Made by a program: the position numbers and the translations under genes. DNA of 53,078 nt from contig JAEWDM010000013.1 of the NCBI GenBank assembly GCA_023390115.1, positions 1 to 53,078 on the forward strand. Direction: 5' to 3'. The notes beneath the pieces were generated by a model. It worked only from the letters and a program-made list of their open reading frames with translations. It was not told the DNA's origin and did not search any database. Below are positions 34,823 through 43,273 of this stretch, piece by piece (position 1 is the stretch's first letter; the number at the start of each line of letters is the position of its first letter). Origin of the DNA: Bacillota bacterium (lineage in GTDB: Bacteria; Bacillota; Clostridia; Acetivibrionales; DSM-27016).

Positions 34823-36651
34823 TTATTCCTCCTGTTCTTCATGGATTTTTCGCAAAAAATATGCGATGCCGCGGAGGACAAAGTCCACGCACGGTATCGC
34901 AACACTGTTGCCAAGCGCCTTGTATCTGGCGCTGTCCGATGCTCCCGGTATCAGCGTCCAGCCATCGGGAAAGCCCTGGAGCCGCTCACATTCCAGAGGA
35001 GTAAGCCTGCGGATGAGGTTGCGCCCATTTTCTTTTACGAGATTCTCACTCCCACCTCCGTTGTCACCTCCTTGGGCACGCAGGGTGCTGCAACCTTCCG
35101 CATAGTTGCCATATTGTGATTGGCCGAATATTTCAGGCTGGCAAACGAGATCGGTGGCATCCTTATGCTGCCTTGCGCTCTGTGTGGCCACCACATCGTT
35201 TTCGGAAAACTCATCGCTTCGCTGGCGGCTGAATACCGCATGGCGGTCGCTGGTGGTAATGGTATAGCTGATATCCGCTTGACAGCCAAGTCCGTTCCCG
35301 CCGTTTTCCGGCTCCCGGTCAATGGTGTTGCCGGCAATGCAGATGGTTTCCTGCAAAATAGCAATACCGCCTTGATTCTTGCTGGGGTCAGGGTTGGTGG
35401 TGTCAATGGTTCTGGCAACGTCTGTTTCCCTGCATCCCGAATGGGGATTGGACGATTTCATGCTGTTGGATTCTTTCGAGTCAAGGGAAAATGCAATGGG
35501 AGTCCCCACCAGAGGGACATTGTTGCCGCCAGTGCCGTAGGTCGATGTTACGGTAGGGGCCACCTCCAGCGGACCGGTATACCTGCAATCCTTTGCGTGA
35601 TTTTCAAAGAGGACCGGCTGGTTATTGCCGGAGCTGCCTGCGGCTGATGTGATGGTGGGGCATACACCGGCGCCGATTTCAGCGCCGCCCTGCTGGGTTG
35701 CCATGACCAGCGGTTGATGCCCATGCTCCTGGGCGCGAAGCGTACCTGTGATATCCTCGGTGCAGTGCATCTGGCTGCCGCCCTGGTCGTTGAGGCAGAG
35801 TACCGATGGCGCTGTCCCTGTTTTAATGGTAGGAGAACACTCGGCCTGATATCCGATTCCTCTTGCTTCGGCACTGGCATTTCCGCAGAATCCCGCGGTA
35901 AGCACGCAGGGATAGCCCTGTCCGGCCTGCCCGCCGCCGCTGGTGATGGAGGTGTGTACCTCCGGCGTGAGAAAGCAGTCGCCGTCACCCTTGCTGACAA
36001 CCCCTGCCGCAAACAAAAGCCCTGCCGGGTTTCTTCCACCGCCGCCGTCTGCTCCGGCAAGCGTAGGAGCAACACCCTCCGGTGTGAACACACGGCTTTG
36101 CTGGGTATCCCATCCATTCAGGCAATTCGGTTGGGCCACCAGGGGAGGATGTCCTCCCATACCCGCACGGAGCGTGGGGGTCACTTCCTCGGTGATATCC
36201 ATCCGTTCTCCACCGTGGTCGTTCAGGCAGACCAACGGTTGCTGAGTGACAAAAGTCTGTTGCTTCATGCCGGGTTGCGCACTCAAAGCACCGGCCACAT
36301 CGTGGAGATTCCGCACCTCGTCACGCTGATTGGCAGCAAAGGCTATCACTGGTTTTTCTTCTGTTTGGATATACCCATGCCCACCGCCCTCACCGCTATA
36401 AAGGGAGGGCCATGTTCCGGTTTTCTCAAAAATGCGGCGGCTCTGCACATCCCAAGGGGTCAGGCAAGACCCGCCTGTATCATCAGCGCCTCCCTGAGCT
36501 GGGGAGGCAGCTCCTTGCCCCTGGCTTCCGCTCTCCGCAAGATCCCCAAACAGGCTGTCTTGCTTAAATAATATTTCGGGGGCGGTGAGTCCTGCAAAAT
36601 CTGCGACAAGGAAGATGCGACGGCGACGCTGGGCGACTCCCCAGAATTGAG
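34823..36651 (-). pseudogene. C5-cytosine DNA methyltransferase lacking its catalytic N-terminus, cut by the RIT element
   Basis: The open frame enters directly from the RIT inverted repeat and starts within motif VIII (AQFWGVAQRRRRIFLVADF). A variable region of about 450 residues follows, then motif IX (RRLTPLECERLQGFPDGWT) and motif X (ALGNSVAIPCVDFVL). Motifs I to VI, including the catalytic PCQ cysteine and ENV, are missing. No start codon with a ribosome binding site exists, so the fragment is inactive as an enzyme. The variable region is a run of degenerate repeats with TPTLRA, PTITS and GTLRAQ cores. GTG at 36448 gives 541 codons. Confidence 0.85.
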
Positions 36652-36689
36652 CTAATGTAAAGTTAAAAATAATGTAAAGTCACCTCCTT
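36652..36689 (+). repeat. RIT left terminal inverted repeat
   Basis: The 38 bases begin CTAATGTAAAGT and end CACCTCCTT; they are a perfect reverse complement of 40093-40130. Inside are two direct copies of TAATGTAAAGT separated by six bases, so each end offers two recombinase-binding half-sites in the same orientation. Confidence 0.95.
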
Positions 36690-36747
36690 GAAATACAGCA
36701 AAGCCAACAAAAATGATTTTGCCAGCTTTGCATAATTCATTATTAAA

Positions 36748-37788
36748 TTAGTGGGTGTCTTGAAAATCACTGAGCCAGCCCATGAGATTTTTATCTTCTG
36801 TCCATGAGGGATACTGGGAGGATTGATGTTCTTTAGGATATACTTCTTCCAAAATCTTACGTTTCATTTCAGTATTAAGCTGTGCGTACACCTCTGTTGT
36901 CGAGAGATCTGCATGACCCAGTAGGTCTTTAATGTACTGCAAATCCACTCCTGCTTCCGGCCAATGCATGGCGCGGCTGTGTCGAAAAATATGTGGATAA
37001 ACTTTGGAGGGAAGTAAATTCGGCATAGCTGACCTTGTGGAATTGATATATTTGTTGAAAATATAAGAGATACCAGCCCGTGTCAGCTTTTCCTTATCTC
37101 TATTACAGAATACCGGCTCCATTTTATCACATGGGCGGTAATGCTTTTCTTCAGACAGATAGTTTTTTAATAGGCTTGAAATATCGCGGATAAGTGGTAC
37201 ATCACGAAATTTCTTACCTTTTCCACGCAAATGCACAATGGCACCACTGCGTTCAAAGTGCAAATCACCAATGCAAAGATTGGCTATCTCCGAAATTCTG
37301 GCTGCTGATTCATACATCAGACTTAAGAGGGCGAAATCACGTCTTCCGCTTCTGGATTTCAAATCAGGCTGTTTAAGGATTTCTTCTACTGCTTTGATTG
37401 GTAAATGCCTAATAGTCTGCTTTTTGCCAGCTTTATTGGGGATAGAAAGGATATGCTGGCACAGTAAAACGTATTCTGGATTTTCATATTGCAGGTATTT
37501 AAAAAATGTATTCAGCGCAATCCTACGCTGGTTCCTTGTTGCTACAGAATTGTTTTTTACCTGTTCCAGCCATGAGAGGAAATCCTCAACCAAACTGCGG
37601 TCAATGTTTTTAATTTCAAGTTTTTCACGTTTCAGATGTCGTTCTTTTTCGCAATAGTCCAGAAACACAGACATGGAATCCCGATAAGACTTGATTGTAT
37701 TTTCGCTAAGTCCTTTTTGTACCGGCAGATATTCAAAAAAATAATTAGAAAGAGAACGCGCAAAGTCAGTTGGTTTTACCTTATTCAT
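36748..37788 (-). CDS. ritC: RIT tyrosine recombinase, third gene
   Basis: A 346-residue tyrosine recombinase. The N-terminal SAM-like DNA-binding domain covers about residues 5-115. The catalytic domain has the first arginine in YESAARISEIANLC, HxxR in PHIFRHSRAMHW and the H..Y end in LLGHADLSTTEVYAQLN. The arginine box reads AARIS rather than the usual GLRIS. It overlaps the second recombinase by 8 bases and has GGAGG 9 bases before the ATG. A C-terminal extension of about 40 residues follows the tyrosine. Confidence 0.88.
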   Translation of the reverse strand: MNKVKPTDFARSLSNYFFEYLPVQKGLSENTIKSYRDSMSVFLDYCEKERHLKREKLEIKNIDRSLVEDFLSWLEQVKNNSVATRNQRRIALNTFFKYLQYENPEYVLLCQHILSIPNKAGKKQTIRHLPIKAVEEILKQPDLKSRSGRRDFALLSLMYESAARISEIANLCIGDLHFERSGAIVHLRGKGKKFRDVPLIRDISSLLKNYLSEEKHYRPCDKMEPVFCNRDKEKLTRAGISYIFNKYINSTRSAMPNLLPSKVYPHIFRHSRAMHWPEAGVDLQYIKDLLGHADLSTTEVYAQLNTEMKRKILEEVYPKEHQSSQYPSWTEDKNLMGWLSDFQDTH

Positions 37789-38773
37789 CCGTATCTACCT
37801 CCATTTCAAAATTCAAAATGTCAGTATACATTCCACTCAATTCCGTTTCACATATCTGCCTGATATGGGGATAGATCTCTGCGCTGAGACGGAGATACCA
37901 TTGGGTCGCGATGACGGAAGTGTGTCCGAGATATTTTGACAAAACCGGAAGCCTGCTGTAAATGGCGGTTCCTTCCTCCGCCCATTTTTGAATGTTGTGG
38001 CAAACGAAAGTGTGACGAAGATCATGCACGCGCGGCCCAAGGCTTGTTCCACGATACGGGATACCGACATCCCATAAAAAGCATTTAAACTCCCTGCTGA
38101 TACAGGATTTAGAGTAGTTGGAATGCGACTTGGTGTAAAAAAACGGCAGATCGCCAGGGGTGGATTGATGGACTGCCAAAAGATACTTTCTGCACTGGAG
38201 GGTAAGAGACTCGGACATTGGCACAAGGCGTTCCCTATCATTTTTACCATGCCGGATATGAAGCACACCGTTTTCTGCGTCCACATCCTCCTTTGTTAAT
38301 GACAATGCTTCTGAAATACGCAGTCCACATCCATAAAGCACACGGAACAACAACGGATAAGTCAAATGACGGTTTGGAGAGGCATTAGTCGGGATAAGGG
38401 TGTCAAGACGTTCAAAAATACGCCTCAGCTCATCTTTTGTAAAAATATAAGGCGTATGTGTTTCCCCATGTTTGGGTAACGCGGGGAGAAAATAGGATGG
38501 ATAACCTTGTTTGCTAAGGAATACAGAAAAACGCTGCATCTCTCCAACGCGGCCACGCCTTGTGACATCTTTTTCATTCGGGCGTTTTTGGCACCAGGCA
38601 AGGGCGATTTCTTTGGTAATGGTATAATTCTGTATTTCATGCCCCTTGCAGAAGTTATCAAACATCCGAAGGAGCATAGCCTGTTGATCATACACAAGAC
38701 CAGCCGCGCGCTTTTGCGCTACAAATATTTCACACATTGGGGCAAAGGGACCTGTAAAATACGGTTTGCTCAT
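37781..38773 (-). CDS. ritB: RIT tyrosine recombinase, second gene
   Basis: A 330-residue tyrosine recombinase with the first arginine in YGCGLRISEALSL, HxxR in VHDLRHTFVCHN and the terminal motif in KYLGHTSVIATQWYL. The start at 38773 forms an ATGA overlap with the first recombinase gene and has GGAGGTG upstream; the longer frame to 38794 lacks a site. All catalytic residues can be placed. Confidence 0.9.
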   Translation of the reverse strand: MSKPYFTGPFAPMCEIFVAQKRAAGLVYDQQAMLLRMFDNFCKGHEIQNYTITKEIALAWCQKRPNEKDVTRRGRVGEMQRFSVFLSKQGYPSYFLPALPKHGETHTPYIFTKDELRRIFERLDTLIPTNASPNRHLTYPLLFRVLYGCGLRISEALSLTKEDVDAENGVLHIRHGKNDRERLVPMSESLTLQCRKYLLAVHQSTPGDLPFFYTKSHSNYSKSCISREFKCFLWDVGIPYRGTSLGPRVHDLRHTFVCHNIQKWAEEGTAIYSRLPVLSKYLGHTSVIATQWYLRLSAEIYPHIRQICETELSGMYTDILNFEMEVDTDE

Positions 38774-39987
38774 ATCGTCACCTCCAGCGCACACTGACGA
38801 AGCAATTCAACATCTACGCTGATGTATGTCTGTGTGCTTTCCGGCATAGCATGCCCTAAAGTTTGGGCAATCTCTGTCAGTTTTGCCCCGTTGGCAAGCA
38901 TGGATGATGCAATGCTGTGGCGGAATGTATGCATACCGATTGGTTTATCTGCCGGAGTCTTGATTCCGGCTTTTTGAATAGCGTTCACAACCGTTTTACG
39001 AAGAGTGTCCGTCAATGGGCCATAAGGAGCGGAATGTCGGACAAAGATGTATTCGCTGCCCGTTTCCGGACGGCCATTTTTCAGGTATTCAATAATCGCC
39101 CAGCCGACGTCGTCAAGCAGCGGCAGGTCCAGAGGGACGCCGGTTTTCTTTTGGGTTATAGACAGACGTTTGTTATGCCAGTCGATGGAATTAAAACGCA
39201 GTAGCCGGGCATCGCTGATACGCAACCCAAGTTTTGCTACAAGTATAAGAATGGCATAATTCCGTCTTCCGGTTGGATTGTTCCGGTCGACTGATTTTAG
39301 AATACGTTCCACTTCATTGGCTGTGAATACGGTTGGAATGCGGTATTTCTTTATCCGGCGCACATTTGGCAGAGCTTCGGAGAAGCTTTTGTGATGGTAT
39401 CCGTTTTCCAAAGAATAATCAAATAACCTGCCGAGGATTTTAATTGTCCCGCCAACAGTTCCGGAGGAAAATCCGGCAAGCGATTCAATATATGTGTTGA
39501 CGTGATGCAATTCAATTTGTGAGAAATGCGCCACGCCATTGTTTATCAGAAAATACTCAAACCGGAACAGGCGGCTTCTCCATGTCCTGATTGAACCGTC
39601 TGACACGCCTTCCTGACGCAGATGCTTCAAAAAGCCTTCAAAAAGATTATGGTATGGTTCTGAAAACTCTTTTATTGTCATATTCGACTGCTTAAATACC
39701 ATACCGAATTTTTGGAAATCCAGTAGGAGATGAACCGCTCGGTTGACATTGTGCGATGTGTCCTTTTCTCCAAGAGTTGAACCATACCGTTCCCAGACAA
39801 ACGCGCGGCCTAATTCCGCCGTCAATACTGATGTGCCCTGCGAATCGCAGTAAGCTGCTAACATTTTCCAAACCGCATCTAATCGCTCGATTGTACGTGG
39901 CCGGTAGCCGATTTGGGCTAAATGGGATTTGGCTCCTGAGATTAGGGCTTTGATTTCTAATTCCTTTGTACTTTGTTCCTGTTTCAT
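38770..39987 (-). CDS. ritA: RIT tyrosine recombinase, first gene
   Basis: A 405-residue tyrosine recombinase. An N-terminal domain of about 200 residues precedes the catalytic part with the first arginine in AKLGLRISDARLL, HxxR in MHTFRHSIASSML and the final histidine and tyrosine in TLGHAMPESTQTYISVD. GGAGG lies 8 bases before the ATG at 39987; the ATG at 39993 is too close. It is the promoter-proximal gene of the trio. Confidence 0.9.
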   Translation of the reverse strand: MKQEQSTKELEIKALISGAKSHLAQIGYRPRTIERLDAVWKMLAAYCDSQGTSVLTAELGRAFVWERYGSTLGEKDTSHNVNRAVHLLLDFQKFGMVFKQSNMTIKEFSEPYHNLFEGFLKHLRQEGVSDGSIRTWRSRLFRFEYFLINNGVAHFSQIELHHVNTYIESLAGFSSGTVGGTIKILGRLFDYSLENGYHHKSFSEALPNVRRIKKYRIPTVFTANEVERILKSVDRNNPTGRRNYAILILVAKLGLRISDARLLRFNSIDWHNKRLSITQKKTGVPLDLPLLDDVGWAIIEYLKNGRPETGSEYIFVRHSAPYGPLTDTLRKTVVNAIQKAGIKTPADKPIGMHTFRHSIASSMLANGAKLTEIAQTLGHAMPESTQTYISVDVELLRQCALEVTI

Positions 39988-40092
39988 CTTCATAACCTCC
40001 AGTCTTATTGTGGTGGACTCTGTCCGCCCAATAAGATTGTAGAGAATTATGTTGAGTTTGACGATAGATTACGCTGGAAATTATAGCACTTT

Positions 40093-40130
40093 AAGGAGGT
40101 GACTTTACATTATTTTTAACTTTACATTAG
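40093..40130 (-). repeat. RIT right terminal inverted repeat
   Basis: The perfect reverse complement of 36652-36689, with the same two copies of the 11-bp direct motif. The outer CTAA supplies the stop codon that ends the neighbouring ICE gene. Confidence 0.95.
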
Positions 40131-40594
40131 TCCTGCTGGATGTCAGCCTCCACCACCGTGATTTCACCGCTGTCCTCATCGGTATAGGCTTCCAGCTTGG
40201 CATCCGCCGGAATGCCCGCTTCCTCCAGCAGATAGCCGGGAATGTTGATGTTCTGACTCTCATCCAATAGATCCCGACAGAGGGAGCAGTCTGCTACCCA
40301 CTGGTTGGGGCTGTTATCGCTGCGGCTTTCCGAACCAGCTTCCGGCTTTTCATCGTCACAGTTGTTGCAAAGCCCGCAGACTCCGGCCAAGTGAACCATC
40401 AGATCGCTTGCAAGTTCACTGAGTACCGTGATAACATTGGCAAGCTCCAGCGCCGTTAGTTCACCCTTGTGAATGACGCATACGCCCTCGGCCGCAGTCA
40501 TCGCAAGGGACTCGGCATCGGTAAAGCCGCAGCGCTGCTGGACAGCCATGGGGATTTGCAGGGCCTGCCCGGTTTTCTTCTGATTTGTTTTCAT
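40127..40594 (-). CDS. AbrB/SpoVT-like ICE protein truncated by the RIT element
   Basis: A 155-residue remnant. The N-terminal segment GQALQIPMAVQQRCGF resembles an AbrB-type swapped-hairpin, repeated in weaker form near the end (INIPGYLLEEAGIPADAKLE). A cysteine cluster lies in the middle (CGLCNNCDDE, ADCSLC). The stop codon TAA is provided by the RIT repeat, so the natural C-terminus is gone. AGGAGG precedes the ATG at 40594. Related ICE proteins appear to run about 30-40 residues longer. It may be a small regulator. Confidence 0.65.
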   Translation of the reverse strand: MKTNQKKTGQALQIPMAVQQRCGFTDAESLAMTAAEGVCVIHKGELTALELANVITVLSELASDLMVHLAGVCGLCNNCDDEKPEAGSESRSDNSPNQWVADCSLCRDLLDESQNINIPGYLLEEAGIPADAKLEAYTDEDSGEITVVEADIQQD

Positions 40595-40609
40595 TGGGTG
40601 CGTTCCTCC

Positions 40610-41608
40610 TTAAAATGTTTGCCCCATGATCGGGGTGTCTGCTTGTTCCTGCGATTCACGCAGTTCCTCCTGTTCACGGACAAAATCATCAAATGACTGC
40701 ATTTCTTCCGGTGTCAGGCTGTACGTTTGCATTTCCAGTGCAGTAAGCAGGGCATGGGCCACGCCGACCTGCTGCTGGAGGCGCATCAGCTCGGTTGAAT
40801 CCATTGGACGGCTCCCGGTGGTCTGGATGTTCACGTCAAAGTGTATCCGGTAGAGATTTGCCTTAAAGTCCGTTTCTCTGCGCATATTAATGGCGAGGTA
40901 CGCATCACTACTGGATTCGGGATAAATAAAGGAGCCGCCGCTATAGCTTTTAAAGCGGCTGCCGGTCATGCTCTCAATTAAGCGGGCGGCGCTTTTCAGT
41001 TTTTCCAAATCGGTCAGAAGGAGCATTCTCCCTGGTCCCTCGCTGTAGGTGAAGCATAATCTTTCCGTCGGCTCTAAGTGCTTGGCACACAGGTTCGGCA
41101 AATGCTCTCTTATATGGGCGCCATCGACTTCGTGCGGGTAGTATTCAAGCTCCGCACGGATATCCTCCACTTGATTTTTTGTAAGAAGATTTACCTTCAT
41201 CTCAGCATAGACGTCATCCTCACAGATTTCCCTGTAAGCGTCATAGGCCACATATCCATACGATTCAAACCTTGTGCTTTTCGGAATCTCAATACCCGCA
41301 AGACTGTCGGGGTCTTTGAGCGCCGCCAGATAGACCTCCTTGCCCCTGGAAATGAGCCATGCGCGGAAATCCAAGAAACCGTCGTCCGACATATAATCGT
41401 TGAGAACGCAGGAGGCCGCGAACACGCCGCTGGTGTCAGCAAGATCCCTGTAATGCCTCAGAAAGTTGGCCCACACAGCGATTTCCTGCGGACTGTACTT
41501 CTGCAGCCTTTTCTGAGTCACGCGGAGTACGCCCTCCAAATCGGAGCCACTCACCTCGCTGTTAACCGAGTCAATGATGTGCCAAAAGGTGTTTTTGTCC
41601 ATGTCCAA
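40610..41608 (-). CDS. DUF4240-domain protein
   Basis: A 332-residue protein whose first 140 residues match DUF4240. Visible markers are TFWHIIDSVNSEV, SPQEIAVWANFLRH, SDDGFLDFRAWLISRGKEVYLAALKDPDSLA and YEICED-type ends. The second half (about 160-332) is unassigned. A TTG at 41608 is favoured because GGAGG lies 9 bases upstream; an ATG at 41602 is in frame. It overlaps the 3' end of the adenine methyltransferase gene by 58 bases. Function unknown. Confidence 0.75.
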   Translation of the reverse strand: MDMDKNTFWHIIDSVNSEVSGSDLEGVLRVTQKRLQKYSPQEIAVWANFLRHYRDLADTSGVFAASCVLNDYMSDDGFLDFRAWLISRGKEVYLAALKDPDSLAGIEIPKSTRFESYGYVAYDAYREICEDDVYAEMKVNLLTKNQVEDIRAELEYYPHEVDGAHIREHLPNLCAKHLEPTERLCFTYSEGPGRMLLLTDLEKLKSAARLIESMTGSRFKSYSGGSFIYPESSSDAYLAINMRRETDFKANLYRIHFDVNIQTTGSRPMDSTELMRLQQQVGVAHALLTALEMQTYSLTPEEMQSFDDFVREQEELRESQEQADTPIMGQTF

Positions 41609-42435
41609 TCTATGAAACCTCCTTCACCGAATAAATTTAACTGCATCGGACCATCCCGCATCCGTTCCTGCATATCGTAGTTGGCAATGAGGATTTCAGG
41701 AAACTGCGCCCCATTGTCATATCTTTGCTTGATGTTGTTGATGCGGGTATAGGAGTCAATTTGGATACCTGGCGCATCATATAACTCCCGGATAAAGCTG
41801 CAGTCATTGTAGGACAGCAGGAACTTACCCTCAATCCGCAGCAGTGCATCCCGCAGACGGATGTGGTCTTTCTCCGTGAAACCGTCCTCGCCCACGTTTT
41901 TGTAGTAGCTTTCGGTTTCAAAATACGGCGGGTCGCAGTAAAAAAAGCTGACGGGGCGGTCGTACTGCCCGATCAGCTTCTCAAAGTCCTTATTTTCGAT
42001 GACCACCTTGGCAAGCCGCCTGTGGGCTTGCTCAATCAACGGAAAGTTGGACCACATATCATGTGGCTGGCTGCCGTAGCTTGTCAGCCCCGATGCGTAG
42101 CTGTAGCGGATGAGTTGGTAAAACCAGGCCGCTTTCTGTATATCCGAGGCAGGGCTGTCACGGGCCAGGGTGTTTTTGACAAGGTCGAAATCCGCACGGG
42201 CGTTGAGGACGTAACGCAGCGCCTTCGTGAGTTCCTTTGGCTTATCCCGCACGCAGCGGTACAGGTTAACCAAAAGGCCGTTGAAATCGTTGTACACCTC
42301 AAAGTCATTGCCGGGGAACTTGTGAAACAGGACCCAGCCGGCCCCGCCGAATACCTCAATGTATCTTTCGTAGTAGATGGGGAACAGAGTGACAATCAGC
42401 TCACGCAAGGATTTTTTGCCACCTATCCACGACAT
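41551..42435 (-). CDS. D12-class adenine-specific DNA methyltransferase
   Basis: A 294-residue Dam-like enzyme. The N-terminal motif MSWIGGKKSL (WxGGK) and YIEVFGGAGWVLF bind S-adenosylmethionine, and VSFFYCDPPYFETE holds the catalytic DPPY. LSYNDCSFIRELY is also conserved. It would methylate adenine to protect ICE DNA from host restriction or alter regulation. It is the first of two methyltransferases of the ICE and the only intact one. It follows the preceding gene by 8 bases without a strong ribosome binding site, so translational coupling is likely. Confidence 0.92.
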   Translation of the reverse strand: MSWIGGKKSLRELIVTLFPIYYERYIEVFGGAGWVLFHKFPGNDFEVYNDFNGLLVNLYRCVRDKPKELTKALRYVLNARADFDLVKNTLARDSPASDIQKAAWFYQLIRYSYASGLTSYGSQPHDMWSNFPLIEQAHRRLAKVVIENKDFEKLIGQYDRPVSFFYCDPPYFETESYYKNVGEDGFTEKDHIRLRDALLRIEGKFLLSYNDCSFIRELYDAPGIQIDSYTRINNIKQRYDNGAQFPEILIANYDMQERMRDGPMQLNLFGEGGFIDWTWTKTPFGTSLTRLTAR

Positions 42436-42443
42436 AAAACTGT

Positions 42444-42776
42444 TCAGGAGTCATCACCTCCCTCCAGCGGCAGGCGTATCTGCGTATCGTCAAACGCCGC
42501 GAGGGAATGCCTGAGACCTGTGATAGCTGTGCTGATCCCGCTGATGCGGTTTCTCATATGCCGAATGGTCAGGCGCACTTCCGTTTCGGTTTTTGCGTAG
42601 AAATACCCGCTTTGATCACTGGCAACGGGGATACCCTCACGGCGCAGGGCATTAACAAGGTCGCGCAGCTCCTTGCCGGAGATGTGCAGTGCGTATTCCA
42701 GCTCCCTGCTTGTAACGGCGTTTCCCGCGCCGTGATGATAGCGGTGCAGATACCTTGCAAGTTGCTCCTTGAGCAT
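42444..42776 (-). CDS. Small winged-helix-like protein at the head of the transfer operon
   Basis: A 110-residue protein beginning MLKEQLARYLHRYHHGAGNA. The segment VTSRELEYALHISGKELRDLVNALRREGIPV is a helix-turn-helix of the replication-protein type, followed by SGYFYAKTETEVRLTIRHM. AAAGGAGG lies before the ATG at 42776, inside a hairpin. It is the first gene after the double terminator and may bind the upstream regulatory region. Confidence 0.7.
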   Translation of the reverse strand: MLKEQLARYLHRYHHGAGNAVTSRELEYALHISGKELRDLVNALRREGIPVASDQSGYFYAKTETEVRLTIRHMRNRISGISTAITGLRHSLAAFDDTQIRLPLEGGDDS

Positions 42777-42789
42777 CTTTGCCTCCTTT

Positions 42790-42828
42790 CCGGCCGTTTC
42801 CCCGGAAAGGTAAGGCAAAAAAGGGCAT
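42790..42828 (-). promoter_or_regulatory. Hairpin covering the ribosome binding site of the winged-helix gene
   Basis: CCTTTCCGG and CCGGAAAGG (about 42786-42810) form a 9-bp stem on the minus strand, with the AAGGAGG site at its 3' side. The loop contains GGGGAAACGGCC, which is fully complementary over 12 bases to the upstream terminator arm at 42855-42866. Opening this stem would free the ribosome binding site. Confidence 0.5.
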
Positions 42829-42872
42829 AAAAAAAACAGGGCCGCCTCCTGTTTGGGGAAACGGCCCTGTTT
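42829..42872 (-). terminator. Intrinsic terminator 2 upstream of the transfer operon
   Basis: AAACAGGGCCG and CGGCCCTGTTT flank a loop and are followed by a run of T's on the minus strand. The arm includes GGCCGTTTCCCC, which can pair instead with the segment at 42792-42803. Both structures cannot coexist. Confidence 0.75.
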
Positions 42873-42884
42873 GGTGTTGGGTCT

Positions 42885-42913
42885 AAAAAAGCACAGACAT
42901 CATTGCCTGTGCT
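42885..42913 (-). terminator. Intrinsic terminator 1 after the 96-residue protein gene
   Basis: AGCACAG and CTGTGCT flank a 10-base loop and are followed by TTTTTT on the minus strand, directly after the stop at 42912. With the next hairpin it forms a tandem terminator. Confidence 0.8.
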
Positions 42914-43202
42914 ACTTGATTACGCCAAGCTCTCTTAAAACTGTCACGCAGTCCTTGGCGCCCTGGATGTACAAATACTGCTGGGTCTTAGCCTCTACTT
43001 CTGTATTCACAGAGAGATATTCGTCAATCAGCTTTTTATCTTCCTGCAAGATTGTAGGACTGTTCTGAATGGCTTCGCTGATTTCAATGAGCCGTGTGAT
43101 CAGCTTTTCGGTTTGCGGCTGCTCCTGACGCATAGATGCATACGATAATTGGAAGCGTTCCGCAAGCGCCATATCCAATAAATCCAAGAGTTCTTCGTCC
43201 AA
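42912..43202 (-). CDS. Small helical protein of unknown function
   Basis: A 96-residue helical protein with LDLLDMALAERFQLSYASMR and VEAKTQQYLYIQGAKDCVTVLRELG. No domain recognised. The TTG at 43202 is chosen because AAGGAGG is 8 bases upstream; the longer frame to 43229 starts before the site. It is the last gene of the upstream antirestriction gene group and is followed by two terminators. Confidence 0.6.
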   Translation of the reverse strand: MDEELLDLLDMALAERFQLSYASMRQEQPQTEKLITRLIEISEAIQNSPTILQEDKKLIDEYLSVNTEVEAKTQQYLYIQGAKDCVTVLRELGVIK

Positions 43203-43273
43203 TTGCCTCACCTCCTTCAAGTACAACACAATGCCACAGGTTGATGGAAATAGCTATACTATAAATCTATAAA

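Larger units (their letters stand above)
36652..40130 (-). mobile_element. Complete RIT (recombinase-in-trio) element
   Basis: About 3.48 kb with perfect 38-bp terminal inverted repeats and three overlapping tyrosine recombinase genes in one direction. This matches the published definition of RIT elements: three adjacent, overlapping tyrosine recombinases flanked by inverted repeats. All three catalytic sets appear intact. Base composition is lower in GC than the surrounding ICE. Both borders end genes of the ICE. Confidence 0.9.

Noticed and set aside
35714..36571. 285-codon plus-strand frame over the methyltransferase repeats
   Set aside because: The minus strand shows methyltransferase motifs VIII to X. 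The plus frame is a by-product of the repeat composition.
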